39,525 nucleotides of DNA, taken from positions 1-39,525 of the forward strand of contig JADLFX010000057.1 of the NCBI GenBank assembly GCA_020849665.1, written 5' to 3'. This document shows positions 27,140 through 35,470 of the stretch, one piece after another (within the stretch, counting starts at the first letter, position 1; each line of letters opens with the position of its first letter). Below the pieces are notes generated by a model. That model searched no databases, was not told the DNA's origin, and worked only from the letters and a program-made list of their open reading frames with translations. Source of the DNA: Planctomycetota bacterium (GTDB taxonomy: Bacteria > Planctomycetota > UBA1135 > UBA2386). Both the position numbers and the translations under genes were made by a program.

Positions 27140-29335
27140 CTAGCGCAGGGGCAGCGGCCGGGCGAGGTGCACCCCCGGACTCTGCCCCGCGCCGACCGCG
27201 AGCAGGCCGAGGTCGCCGGTGCAGAGCACGGGGATGCCCCGCGCGCGTGCCGCGGCCGCCTGGGGCGGTTCCCCCTCGCCGGCGCGGTTGGAGACGAGGG
27301 CGAGGCGCGGCAGGAGCCGGTCGAGGAGCTCGCCGGCGGCCGGGTTCTCGCGCCCGTGATGGGGGAGCACCAGCAGGTCCGGGCGCGGGCCGCGCCAGAG
27401 GCGCAGGAACGCCCGGGTGCCCTGCTCCTCGGCGTCGCCGGGCACCAGCACGCGGACCGTGCCCAGATCCAGGTCCACCCAGAGGCTGGCCTCGTTCGGC
27501 GTGGGCAGGAGCGTGGCCGGCCGGTAGACGTCGATCCCCGCCGCCGCGCGCAGCGACTCTCCCAGGCGCACGCCGCGCAGCCGCGTGCCGGCCGCACGCA
27601 GATGGGTGCCGGCCGGGCCATCGAGCATCTCCGCGGGCATCAGGGCCTCGGCGACGTCGACCAGTTGCACCAGCCGCGCGACGCCGCCTGCGTGGTCCAG
27701 GTCCTGGTGGGTCAGGATCAGGAGATCGAGGCGGCGGCGCGGCAGCAGCGCGTCGCGCAGCGCGTGCGCGGCGCGCGCCGGATCGCCGAGGCTGCCGCAG
27801 TCGACGGCCACGCTGCGACCGCCGGCCTGCGCGGCCAGTGCCGCCTGGCCGTGCCCGACCGGCAGGAGCTGGAACGCCGGCGGGACCGGCAGCGGCCAGG
27901 GCAGGAAGTGCGGGACGATCCCGGCCAGTGCGGCGAGCGCGACGCCGCGCCGGCCGGGCCACAGACCCACCAGGAGGGCCGCCACCACGCCCGACGCGAC
28001 CAGGACCGGGAGCGGGGGGCGCTGCAGGGCGAACACCGGCGCACCCGGTGCGGCCGCGAGGAACTCGACCGCCGCCACGTGCAGGTCCACGAGGCCTCCC
28101 AGCAGCGGGCCGAGCGGCAGGAGGAGGATCGGCGCCACGATGTCCACGAGGCAGGTGCAGAGTCCGAGCGCCAGGAGCAGCGCGATCAGCGGCCCGAGCA
28201 GGGGAGTGCCGAGCACGGTCCACGGCGCCAGCGTGCCGAAGGTCCACAACGTGAACGGCGCGGTGAGCAGCATCGCCCACGCCGAGGCGCGCAGCGGCGC
28301 CAGCAGCCAGCGTCGCCATCCGCGGCCCGGATGGGCCGGTTCCGCGAGGGCCAGCCCGAGCACCGCCGCGTAGCTGAGGCAGAAGCTCACCCCGAGCAGG
28401 TCCTGCGGGGCGATCAGGGCGGTGAGCAGTGCCGGCAGTGCCAGCAGCTGCAGCCACGCCACGCCGCGGCCGCGCCCCGCCGCCAGCAGCGCGAGGCACA
28501 GCGCCGCCACCGCGCGCAGCACCGGCGGCTCGAACCCGGCCACCGCCCCGTAGCCGAGGATCGCCGCCAGCGCCACGGCGCGGAACCGCCGCGACACCTC
28601 GGCGCGCTGGCCGCTCACGATGCGGAACAGGGAGGCGAGGAAGAGCGCGAGCAGGCTCACGTGCGCCCCGGACACGACGAGGAGGTGGCTGAGGCCGGTG
28701 GCACGATGTGCCGCCAGCCACGCCTCCGGAGGCGGCGGGCCGCTGCCCAGCACCAGGAGGCAGAGCAGTTCGCCGCGCTCCCCGGGTACCGCGCGCAGGA
28801 GCGCTGCCTGGCACCGGGCGCGCACGACCTCGGCCAGCCGCGCGGCGGACGGCGGCCCGGGCCGCACCCGCACGGCCATGGGATCGGCCTCGACCAGGGG
28901 CGGCGCAGCACCGGCGGCGCCGTCGCGAGCCAGCAGCCGGCCGGTCACCACGACGCGGTCGCCGGGCAGCACCGGCACGGCACCCGCGGCCAGGACGCGC
29001 ACCGCGCCGTCTGCGCCGCGCACGACGAAGCGCGTCTGGCGTGGCACACCCTCGTGACGGATCCGCCCCTGCACCACGCCCTGCACCCGCACCGGCCCCG
29101 GGTCCAGCCCGGCGCTGGGGGCGGGTGGCTCGCGGGCCGGCAGTGCGGCGAACGCCGCGGGGACGGCAGCGAGCCATGCGCCGGCCGAAGCGCGGCAGGC
29201 GGCGGCGACCAGCGGCACCGCCGCCGCCGCCGCAGCGCCGGCGACGCCGAGGTGTCTGGCCAGGAGCGCCCCCGCCGCGGCGGCCAGCGTGGCGAGGAGC
29301 AGGGCCGGGATCGCATTGGGGCGGGACTCGCGCAC
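27140..29335 (-). CDS. comEC: ComEC/Rec2-family DNA uptake channel with C-terminal metallo-hydrolase domain
   Basis: 731 residues from GTG 29335. The N-terminus has two or three spans and a DUF4131-like OB-fold region (about 80-160). The competence domain starts with TGLSHLLVVSGAHVSLLA (213-230), the family hallmark, and continues through about ten spans to residue 480. The C-terminal metallo-beta-lactamase domain carries VDCGS, LTHQDLDHAGG (H543, D545, D547, H548) and LPHHGREN. The usual VGQGDA motif reads VGHGQA. ComEC transports single-stranded DNA across the inner membrane, and its hydrolase domain is thought to degrade the other strand. The start is uncertain; GTG 29335 has GGGAGGAT immediately upstream. 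It is divergent from coaD, 93 bases away. Confidence 0.9.
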   Translation of the reverse strand: MRESRPNAIPALLLATLAAAAGALLARHLGVAGAAAAAAVPLVAAACRASAGAWLAAVPAAFAALPAREPPAPSAGLDPGPVRVQGVVQGRIRHEGVPRQTRFVVRGADGAVRVLAAGAVPVLPGDRVVVTGRLLARDGAAGAAPPLVEADPMAVRVRPGPPSAARLAEVVRARCQAALLRAVPGERGELLCLLVLGSGPPPPEAWLAAHRATGLSHLLVVSGAHVSLLALFLASLFRIVSGQRAEVSRRFRAVALAAILGYGAVAGFEPPVLRAVAALCLALLAAGRGRGVAWLQLLALPALLTALIAPQDLLGVSFCLSYAAVLGLALAEPAHPGRGWRRWLLAPLRASAWAMLLTAPFTLWTFGTLAPWTVLGTPLLGPLIALLLALGLCTCLVDIVAPILLLPLGPLLGGLVDLHVAAVEFLAAAPGAPVFALQRPPLPVLVASGVVAALLVGLWPGRRGVALAALAGIVPHFLPWPLPVPPAFQLLPVGHGQAALAAQAGGRSVAVDCGSLGDPARAAHALRDALLPRRRLDLLILTHQDLDHAGGVARLVQLVDVAEALMPAEMLDGPAGTHLRAAGTRLRGVRLGESLRAAAGIDVYRPATLLPTPNEASLWVDLDLGTVRVLVPGDAEEQGTRAFLRLWRGPRPDLLVLPHHGRENPAAGELLDRLLPRLALVSNRAGEGEPPQAAAARARGIPVLCTGDLGLLAVGAGQSPGVHLARPLPLR

Positions 29336-29415
29336 ATCCTCCCGTGGCCGCGCGGGTCGCGGCGGTGACGCCCACGCCCGCGAAAAGGCTGCCCCGACCG
29401 CCGCGGGGGCGGCGC

Positions 29416-29421
29416 TACAGT
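29416..29421 (+). promoter_or_regulatory. Start-proximal -10 hexamer (TACAGT) of coaD
   Basis: GCTACAGT ends 7 bases before coaD ATG 29429, and no Shine-Dalgarno sequence lies between. This fits a leaderless coaD-ridA transcript. Confidence 0.38.
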
Positions 29422-29428
29422 TCCGCCC

Positions 29429-29914
29429 ATGGTGCGCGCCCTCTACCCCGGCTCCTTCGATCCGGTCACGAATGGCCACATCGATCTGGTCCAGCGCGGC
29501 CTCGCCCTCTTCGAGACCGTGACCGTGGCCGTGGCCGCGAACATCGGCAAGCAGGCGCTGCTGCCGATCGAGGATCGCCTGCAGCTCCTGCGCACCGTCC
29601 TGCCCAGGACCGAGCGCGTGCAGGTCACCACGTTCCGCGGCCTCGTGGTCGACTTCTGCAAGCAGAACGGCTACGGCGTGATCCTGCGCGGCCTGCGCAC
29701 CATCGCCGACTTCGAGTACGAGTACCAGATGGCGCTGACCAACCGGCACATGCGTCCCGACGTCGAGACCGTGTTCGTGATGCCGAGCGTGCAGTACTCG
29801 TACGTGTCGTCCTCGCTGATCAAGGACGTGGTGCGCAACGGCGGCGACGTGTCCGCGTTCCTCCCCGCACCGGTAGAGAAGGTGCTGCGCGCGCGCCTCC
29901 AGGCGAGCCCATGA
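29429..29914 (+). CDS. coaD: Phosphopantetheine adenylyltransferase
   Basis: 161 residues, the normal length. It transfers AMP from ATP to 4'-phosphopantetheine to make dephospho-CoA, the penultimate step of coenzyme A synthesis, in the cytoplasm. The nucleotidyltransferase motif is YPGSFDPVTNGHIDLV. Other family blocks are VILRGLRTIADFEYEYQMA, NRHMRPDVETVFVMPS and the C-terminal YSYVSSSLIKDVVRNGGD (the ISSTxVR-type motif). It overlaps the downstream RidA-family gene by 4 bases (ATGA), so the two are translationally coupled. Confidence 0.98.
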   Translation: MVRALYPGSFDPVTNGHIDLVQRGLALFETVTVAVAANIGKQALLPIEDRLQLLRTVLPRTERVQVTTFRGLVVDFCKQNGYGVILRGLRTIADFEYEYQMALTNRHMRPDVETVFVMPSVQYSYVSSSLIKDVVRNGGDVSAFLPAPVEKVLRARLQASP

Positions 29915-30387
29915 GGATCCTGCTCGGCGTGGGCCTGCTGCTGGTCGCGTGCCAGCAGGGGCCCTGCACCCACTCCCACACCACAGCGCCACGTGAGCCC
30001 ATGCCCGTGAACCCCACTCCCATCCACACCGATCAGGCTCCCAAGGCGATCGGACCCTACCAGCAGGCGATCGTGCACGGCACCACCGTGTATTGCTCCG
30101 GGCAGATCGCGCTCAGCCCACAGACCGGAGAGATCGTGGGCAAGACCGCCGCCGAACAGGCGGAGCAGGTCCTGCGCAACCTGAGGGCCGTGCTGCAGGC
30201 CGCGGGATCCGGCCCGGAGCGCGTGCTGAAGACCACGATCTTCCTGGTCGACATGCAGGACTTCGCCGCGGTGAACGAGGTCTACGCCCGCCACTTCCCG
30301 GACCACAAGCCGGCGCGCTCGACCGTGGCGGTGGCGGCGCTGCCCAAGGGCGCGCGGGTCGAGATCGACGCCGTCGCCACGCGGTGA
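29911..30387 (+). CDS. RidA-family protein with a lipoprotein-type signal
   Basis: 158 residues from ATG 29911, which overlaps the coaD stop. The last 128 residues are a complete RidA/YjgF/UK114 domain: PKAIGPYQQAIVHGTTVYCSGQ, then FAAVNEVYARHF and KPARSTVAVAALPKGARVEID with the conserved Arg. RidA normally deaminates reactive enamine/imine intermediates in the cytoplasm. Here the first 30 residues have a hydrophobic stretch and a textbook lipobox, LLLVAC with Cys14, which predicts export and lipid anchoring. The alternative start ATG 30001 would give a standard-length cytoplasmic RidA, but the ATGA coupling with coaD favours the long form. The next gene overlaps its stop by GTGA. Confidence 0.85.
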   Translation: MRILLGVGLLLVACQQGPCTHSHTTAPREPMPVNPTPIHTDQAPKAIGPYQQAIVHGTTVYCSGQIALSPQTGEIVGKTAAEQAEQVLRNLRAVLQAAGSGPERVLKTTIFLVDMQDFAAVNEVYARHFPDHKPARSTVAVAALPKGARVEIDAVATR

Positions 30388-31559
30388 GCGGCGCCGCGGC
30401 GCAGCGACCGGCGGCCGCGCGACGGCGCGGCCTGCCCGCGCCGTGGCTGAGCCGCGCCGGCGCCCTCTGCCTCCTCCTGCTGCTGGGCATCCTGCCCGCG
30501 CTGATCGCAGGCCGGAACGTCGATGCCGCCGCGGCGCCCGGCGAGGTCGAACGCCTGCATGCGGCCGTGTCCGGCGGCGCCGCGGGCGCCGGCGCCTGGG
30601 TGGACGCGGCGACGCGCTTCGCGTTCGCGCTCGCCCCCGCCGACGACCTCGCGGCGCGGCTGCAGCGCGACCTGCCCGGCCTGCGCGTGGTGCAGGTGGT
30701 GGTCCTGGCCGGCGCCGGGCTCCTGCTCCTGGTGTTCGTGGCAGTCGCGCGCGGCGCGCTGCGCGCCGCGCTGACCATCCTGGCGTTCGCAGCGCTGCCG
30801 TGCGTGGCCGCCGAGGGGCACGTGGTGCGGCCCGAGGTCCCCGGCCTCGTGGGTGCGCTGCTGGCGGCGGGGCTCCTCGCGACCCTGGCCCGCCATTCCG
30901 CACCCGCGGTGCGCGGCCCGCTCCCGGCGCAGCTCGCGCGGGCCGCGCTCCTGGCGGCCGGCGCCGGGCTCGCGTGCGGGACGGCCGCGGCCTTCGTGCC
31001 GGCCTACGCGCTGGGGGCCCTGGTCCCCGGACTCGCGCTGCTCCTGGTGGTCGTGGCCCTGGCGCGCGCCCTGTGGCGCATCCAGGCGCGGCGTCCGCCG
31101 GCGGCGACGAAGGGCCAGGTGCTGGTGCGGCGCGTCGGACCGTGGCTCCTGGCCACGCTCGGCGTGCTCTGGCTGGTCGCGTTCGTCCTGCGCGCGAACG
31201 CCGCGGGCGCGGCCGAGCCGGCCGGCGGCAGCCCCAGCACGCTCGGCCTGCTGCCTGCGCCGCTGCCGGCGCGGCTCGCGTTCGGCCTCCTCCTCGGCCT
31301 CGGGGCCCTGCGCGTCGTGCGAGAGACGGGGGCGCGGCTGTGGAGCGCGGGGCGGCTCGACGCCGGTGGCGTGCTGCTCCTGCACGCTGGCCTCTTCCTG
31401 CTCCTGCAGGGCGTGCGTGCCCCTGGCCTGGACGCCACGGCAGCCGCGCCGTGGTGCGCGTGGCTCGCGGCCGAGGGGGCCTGGTGGGCGTTCTGGCTGC
31501 TGCTGCGGCGGCTGCGCGTCAGCGTCCCGCCCCCGGCTCGGCCGGTACCGGCGCCTTGA
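30384..31559 (+). CDS. Multipass membrane protein of unknown function
   Basis: 391 residues from GTG 30384, which overlaps the RidA-family stop (GTGA). About eight to ten hydrophobic segments are visible, for example LCLLLLLGILPALIAG, VVQVVVLAGAGLLLLVFVAV, ALVPGLALLLVVVALARAL and WLLATLGVLWLVAFVL. A periplasmic or cytoplasmic loop between spans one and two is acidic and Ala-rich. The segment EGHVVRPEVPGLVGALLA faintly recalls polytopic glycosyltransferases, but no catalytic motif is present. Coupling to coaD and the RidA-family gene is positional only. The 3' end overlaps the convergent TlpA-like gene by 41 bases. Confidence 0.7.
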   Translation: MSGAAAQRPAAARRRGLPAPWLSRAGALCLLLLLGILPALIAGRNVDAAAAPGEVERLHAAVSGGAAGAGAWVDAATRFAFALAPADDLAARLQRDLPGLRVVQVVVLAGAGLLLLVFVAVARGALRAALTILAFAALPCVAAEGHVVRPEVPGLVGALLAAGLLATLARHSAPAVRGPLPAQLARAALLAAGAGLACGTAAAFVPAYALGALVPGLALLLVVVALARALWRIQARRPPAATKGQVLVRRVGPWLLATLGVLWLVAFVLRANAAGAAEPAGGSPSTLGLLPAPLPARLAFGLLLGLGALRVVRETGARLWSAGRLDAGGVLLLHAGLFLLLQGVRAPGLDATAAAPWCAWLAAEGAWWAFWLLLRRLRVSVPPPARPVPAP

Positions 31560-32673
31560 GCGCCTTGAGCACGGCGTCCTCGAGGGCCTGCTGGTCCTCG
31601 CGCGTCGCCGCGGCGAGGTTCAGCGCCGCGATCCTGCCGTCGCGCCCGATCAGGATCAGGGCCGGGATGGCCTCGATCCGGTAGCGCAGGGCCGCCTCGG
31701 TCTGCCAGCCCTCCCCGCCGTACACCTGGCGCCATCCGAGGCCATGCTCGCGCACGGCGGCATCGAATGCGGCCCGCTCCTGGTCGAGGGAGATCCCCAG
31801 GATCGCGAACCCCTGGTCCTGGTGCTTGCGGTGCAGCTCCACCAGCCGCGGCGCGGCGCGCAGGCAGGGTTCGCACCACGATGCCCAGAAGTCCAGGAGC
31901 AGCACCTTGCCCCGGAACTCCGCCAGCGTCACCGGCTTGCCCTCGCTGTCGGTGAGGGCGAGCGGGATCGCCGGCTTGCCTGGCTCGAGGTCCTTGGCGG
32001 CCAGCCGGTCGGCCGCGATCGAACCGTAGCGGGTCTTGGGATACGTGCCCGCCACCTTGCGCAGGGCGTCCAGGTACGCCTCCTCTTCCACGTCCTCGCG
32101 CTGGCGCGTGGCGTCGGCCAGGTACCAGAGCACGGTGGCGCGCTGCTCGTCGTCCGTGGCTCGGGCCAGGGCCTCATCGAAGACCTTCTGGCCCAGCTCG
32201 AGCTCCTGCATCACGGTGAGCAGGCGCATGCCGAGGGCCATGCGCTGGGTGAACTCCGTGGTGCGTTCCATGGCCTTGGCGATCCAGGCCGCGCGCTCCT
32301 TCGCCAGACCGAGCCGGCCGGCGAGGTCCGCGCCGGCCAGCACCAGCAGGCCGGGGGCAGCTTCGACGTCCAGCGCCAGCAGCGCGGCCTTGGCCGCCTC
32401 GCGCTGGCCGAGGCCGAGGTGCAGGTCGGCCAGCATCAGGCGGCCGTTGTACCGGTCGTCGCCCTGCGCCTCCTTCGCCAGGAACGTCTCCAGCTCCTTG
32501 GCGAACGAGGTGAGCAGATCCTTGTGCTGGGCCAGGGTCGGCTGGCCCTTGCGAGCCAGTTCGATCCGGCGCTGGGTGAACGTCTCCTGCACCTCGCGCA
32601 GGGAGCGCTGCGCGGCCACGGGCGCGGCCAGGAGGACGGAGAGGAACAACGCGTTGCGCGAGGAGTGGATCAC
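31519..32673 (-). CDS. Exported TlpA-like thiol-disulfide protein with helical N-terminal domain
   Basis: 384 residues from GTG 32673. The signal peptide at about 1-21 (FLSVLLAAPVAAQ) is followed by a TPR-like helical domain (about 25-225). A TlpA/ResA thioredoxin domain comes next, with KVLLLDFWASWCEPC (active-site C267-E-P-C270) and the cis-proline segment IEAIPALILIGRDG. It probably reduces disulfides of exported or cytochrome-maturation proteins. The C-terminus ends in a Pro-rich tail and overlaps the convergent membrane-protein gene by 41 bases. The start is divergent from the ABC gene. An in-frame ATG at 32727 would put 18 non-signal residues in front, so GTG 32673 is preferred. Confidence 0.88.
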   Translation of the reverse strand: MIHSSRNALFLSVLLAAPVAAQRSLREVQETFTQRRIELARKGQPTLAQHKDLLTSFAKELETFLAKEAQGDDRYNGRLMLADLHLGLGQREAAKAALLALDVEAAPGLLVLAGADLAGRLGLAKERAAWIAKAMERTTEFTQRMALGMRLLTVMQELELGQKVFDEALARATDDEQRATVLWYLADATRQREDVEEEAYLDALRKVAGTYPKTRYGSIAADRLAAKDLEPGKPAIPLALTDSEGKPVTLAEFRGKVLLLDFWASWCEPCLRAAPRLVELHRKHQDQGFAILGISLDQERAAFDAAVREHGLGWRQVYGGEGWQTEAALRYRIEAIPALILIGRDGRIAALNLAAATREDQQALEDAVLKALKAPVPAEPGAGR

Positions 32674-32735
32674 GGCGGAAGGTGGACGTTGCCCCGCCAC
32701 TTCATCCGGGTTCGCGGCCGGCCGCAAGGCGGGCC

Positions 32736-34118
32736 GTGCTTTACCCGCCTGCGCCGAACGTCCATCCTTGCCGGGGCTTGGGCACGGCTTGGAATCCGAC
32801 CACGGTCCTCGAGGTCCGCGACCTCGTGGTGGAGCGTTCCGGGGCGGCCCCGTTGCGCTGGGAGGGCCTCGCCCTCGCGCCGGGCGAGGCCGTGTGCCTG
32901 CACGGCCCCTCGGGAGCGGGCAAGACCACGCTGCTGCGGGCGCTGCTCGGCCTGACGGAGCAGGACGTGCGCCGCCAGGGCTCGGTCACCATGCTCGGCG
33001 CGTCCTGGCCGCCGGCCGGACCCGACGCGCTGCGCCGCGCGCTGCGCACGGACGTCACGTTCCTGCCGCAGGACGGCCGCACCGCGCTGGATCCGATGCA
33101 GCAGCTCGCCGCGTGGCTCGGCGCGGTGGGGGCCGGCACTCCGGAGGCGGTGGGTGAGGCGCTCGCGGCGCTGGGGGTCGGCGGCCTCGGCGGCCGGCGC
33201 CCGCACGAGGTGTCCGGCGGCGAGGCGCAGCGCGCGCTGCTGGCGGTGGCGCTGCTGCGCCGCGCGCGGCTCCTGGTGCTCGACGAGCCCACCGCGAGCC
33301 TCGATGCCGCCAACTGCGCGCGCGTGGTCGGCGTGCTGCGGGATGCCTGCCGGACGCGCGGCCTGGCGCTGCTCTGCGCCACGCACGAGCGCGGCCTCGC
33401 CACCGCGCTGGGCGCCACCACCCACGTGCTGAGCGGCGGCGTGGCACGCGCCGCGGCCCTGCCCGCGCCGCCGCCGGCGGCCGCGCGGCCGGAGCCCGCG
33501 GGCGCGCGCGTGCTCCTGGCGGCGCACGACGTGCACGTGTCCCAGCGCGGCCGTCCGGTGCTGGCCGGCGCGGAGCTCGCGCTGCACGAGGCGGAGGTGG
33601 TGGCGCTGCTCGGGCCTTCCGGCGCGGGCAAGTCGACCCTGGCGCGGGTCCTGGCCGGGCTCCTGGTTCCCGGGCGCGGTGCCGTGGTGCGCGCCGCAGA
33701 CGTCCGCGGCCCCGCCGTGCAGCTCGTCTGCCAGGACGCGGGCGCGTCGCTCACCCCGGGCCGCACGCTGCGCGGGCTCCTGGCGGAGACTGCCGTGCCG
33801 GGCTTCGCGGCCGAGGTCGAGGCCGCACGGCTGGGGCTGGATCCGGCGTGCCTCGCGCGCACGCGGGCGGCGTTGAGCGCGGGCGAGCAGCGGCGTGCCG
33901 CGCTGCTGCGCGCCCTGTCGGTGCGCCCGCGGGTGCTGATCCTCGACGAGCCGACCGCCGGCCTCGACGACGCCGGCGCCGCCCGCACCCTCGACCTGCT
34001 GCGGTCCCTGCGCAGCGCGCACGGGCTGAGTCTCCTGCTCATCACCCACGACGAGGAGCTGGCGCGCGCGCACGCGCACCGGCTGGTCCGCCTGGAGGAG
34101 GGACGCACGTGCTCGTGA
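32736..34118 (+). CDS. Double ATP-binding-cassette protein (peptide/nickel-type ATPase pair in one chain)
   Basis: About 460 residues with two full nucleotide-binding domains. Domain 1 has Walker A GPSGAGKTT, signature VSGGEAQRALLAVAL, Walker B LLVLDEPTASLD and switch CATHERG. Domain 2 has Walker A GPSGAGKST, signature LSAGEQRRAALLRAL, Walker B VLILDEPTAGLD and switch ITHDEE. Organisation and spacing fit the fused DppD/DppF-type ATPases of oligopeptide or nickel importers rather than ABC-F proteins, since no ABC-F linker is seen. No permease or binding-protein gene is present in the window. The start is uncertain among GTG 32682, GTG 32736 and TTG 32778; homology starts only at VLEVRDLVVE. 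It overlaps the M16-like gene by 10 bases. Confidence 0.88.
   Translation: MLYPPAPNVHPCRGLGTAWNPTTVLEVRDLVVERSGAAPLRWEGLALAPGEAVCLHGPSGAGKTTLLRALLGLTEQDVRRQGSVTMLGASWPPAGPDALRRALRTDVTFLPQDGRTALDPMQQLAAWLGAVGAGTPEAVGEALAALGVGGLGGRRPHEVSGGEAQRALLAVALLRRARLLVLDEPTASLDAANCARVVGVLRDACRTRGLALLCATHERGLATALGATTHVLSGGVARAAALPAPPPAAARPEPAGARVLLAAHDVHVSQRGRPVLAGAELALHEAEVVALLGPSGAGKSTLARVLAGLLVPGRGAVVRAADVRGPAVQLVCQDAGASLTPGRTLRGLLAETAVPGFAAEVEAARLGLDPACLARTRAALSAGEQRRAALLRALSVRPRVLILDEPTAGLDDAGAARTLDLLRSLRSAHGLSLLLITHDEELARAHAHRLVRLEEGRTCS
34094..34103 (+). promoter_or_regulatory. Strong ribosome binding site that sets the M16-like start
   Basis: GGAGGAGGGA inside the end of the ABC gene lies 5 bases before GTG 34109. 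A second GTG at 34115, which overlaps the ABC stop as GTGA, would be 11 bases away, so 34109 is favoured. This is one of the few clear Shine-Dalgarno sequences in the window. Confidence 0.6.
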
Positions 34119-35431
34119 CCCTGGCCGCCCTGGCCGCGCTCGCCGCTCCGCCCGCCGGCCCGCAGGAGGAGCCTGGCAGGACCCTCGCCAACGGCCTGCG
34201 CCTGCGCGTGCTCTCCCTGCCCGGGGCGCGCGAGACCGCCCTGGTGCTCGTCGTGCGCTGCGGCAGCGACCACGATCCGGACGCGGCGCCGGGGCTGGCG
34301 GCGGTGCTCGGCGAACTGCTGCGCACCCGCGCCGCCGCGCAGCCGGAGGCGGAGCGCATGGCGGTGCAGGTGCTGGGACCGGCGACGGTGCTGCAGCGTT
34401 CGGTGGCGGCGGCGCGCACGGCAGAGGCCCTGCAGGAGTACGCGGCGCTGCTCTCCGGCGAGCCGTGGGGCGACGCGGATGCCATCGCGCTCGCGCTGGG
34501 GCGGGCGACGCTCGCCGCGGACGAGGCCCTGCAGCTCTATCCGGGCACCATGCTGGAGGCCGCGGCGCGCGCCGCGCTGCTGGCGGGCAGACCGGGTGCG
34601 CGGCCGCCTGGCGGCGCCCCGGAGGTGCTGCGCGGGATCGCGCCCGCGCTGGTGCAGGCGCGGGCCGCCGCGGCGTTCCGGCCGCGCAACGCGGTGCTCG
34701 TGCTCCTGGGGGCCGCGCCCCCGGACGAGCTGCTCGCGGCCGCGGAACGGGCCTGCGGCGCGTTGGCCGCGGGCCCGGAGCCACCCGCGCCCGTGACCGC
34801 CGCCGCACCCGGGATCCCGGATCCGCGGACCCATGCGCGGATCGACGGTCCCTTCGTCGCCGCGGCGTTCGCCGCGCCGGCCCCCGCGGCCCCCGACTTC
34901 GCCGCGTTCGTCCTGGCCACCGGCGTGCTGCGCACGCGGGCGGCTCGGGCCTTCCTGCCCTATCGCGGCGGGGAGCTGGGGGCGCGCGCACCGCTGGTGG
35001 CGTGGAATGCGTTCGAGGGCGCGCCGGTGCTGCTCCTGTGCCGGCGCGGGCGCAACGGCGACACGCCCGACCCCGCGCGCCAGGAGCTGGAACGTCTGTT
35101 GCGCGCCTTCGCCGAACCCGGGCCCTTCGCGCGCGAGATCGACGCGGCCCGGGCCGAGGCGCTGGCCAGCCTGGACCTGCCGCCGTTCGCCGATCCGGGC
35201 CGGCTGGCCAGATCGCCGCGACTGGCCGCGGCGCGCGCGTGGGCCGTGGGCCTGGCGGAGGTCCTGGGCTGGCCCGCCGATCTGGAGGCGCGGCTGGCCG
35301 CGGTGGGGGAGGTCGAGGTGCGTACCCTGGTGCGCGCGCGCCTCGCCCCTGGCATGGCCGCGTGGCGCACGCTGATCCCCGAGGCGGGCGCGGCGGGCGC
35401 CGCCGCCGCGAAGCGTCCGCCGGGCGGCTGA
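34109..35431 (+). CDS. M16 peptidase-like protein lacking the zinc-binding motif
   Basis: 440 residues. A short hydrophobic N-terminus (LVTLAALAALAAPPAGPQ) is a probable signal peptide. The fold then matches the N-terminal half of M16 peptidases: TLANGLRLRVLSLPGARETALVLVVRCGSDHDPDAAPGL with the later RPRNAVLVLLG strand. Where active enzymes have GLAHLLEHM (HxxEH), this protein reads GLAAVLGEL, so both His and the Glu are lost and it should be non-catalytic. Inactive M16 subunits usually pair with an active partner, but none is visible here. The second half (about 250-430) is Ala/Arg-rich and looks like the second M16 repeat. It overlaps the ABC gene and is 39 bases before the MglA-kinase gene. 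Confidence 0.8.
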   Translation: MLVTLAALAALAAPPAGPQEEPGRTLANGLRLRVLSLPGARETALVLVVRCGSDHDPDAAPGLAAVLGELLRTRAAAQPEAERMAVQVLGPATVLQRSVAAARTAEALQEYAALLSGEPWGDADAIALALGRATLAADEALQLYPGTMLEAAARAALLAGRPGARPPGGAPEVLRGIAPALVQARAAAAFRPRNAVLVLLGAAPPDELLAAAERACGALAAGPEPPAPVTAAAPGIPDPRTHARIDGPFVAAAFAAPAPAAPDFAAFVLATGVLRTRAARAFLPYRGGELGARAPLVAWNAFEGAPVLLLCRRGRNGDTPDPARQELERLLRAFAEPGPFAREIDAARAEALASLDLPPFADPGRLARSPRLAAARAWAVGLAEVLGWPADLEARLAAVGEVEVRTLVRARLAPGMAAWRTLIPEAGAAGAAAAKRPPGG

Positions 35432-35470
35432 AGGCCGGAGCCCTCGGATGCCGATCCGGGACCGGGACCC

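Noticed and set aside
29210..29245. GCC-rich trinucleotide run near the comEC start
   Set aside because: It encodes a poly-alanine stretch of a membrane span and is ordinary for the composition, not a separate repeat element.
32682..32735. Upstream GTG 32682 as the start of the ABC protein
   Set aside because: The added residues are Pro/Arg-rich and not homologous, and the site sits 9 bases from the divergent TlpA-like start. It cannot be fully excluded.
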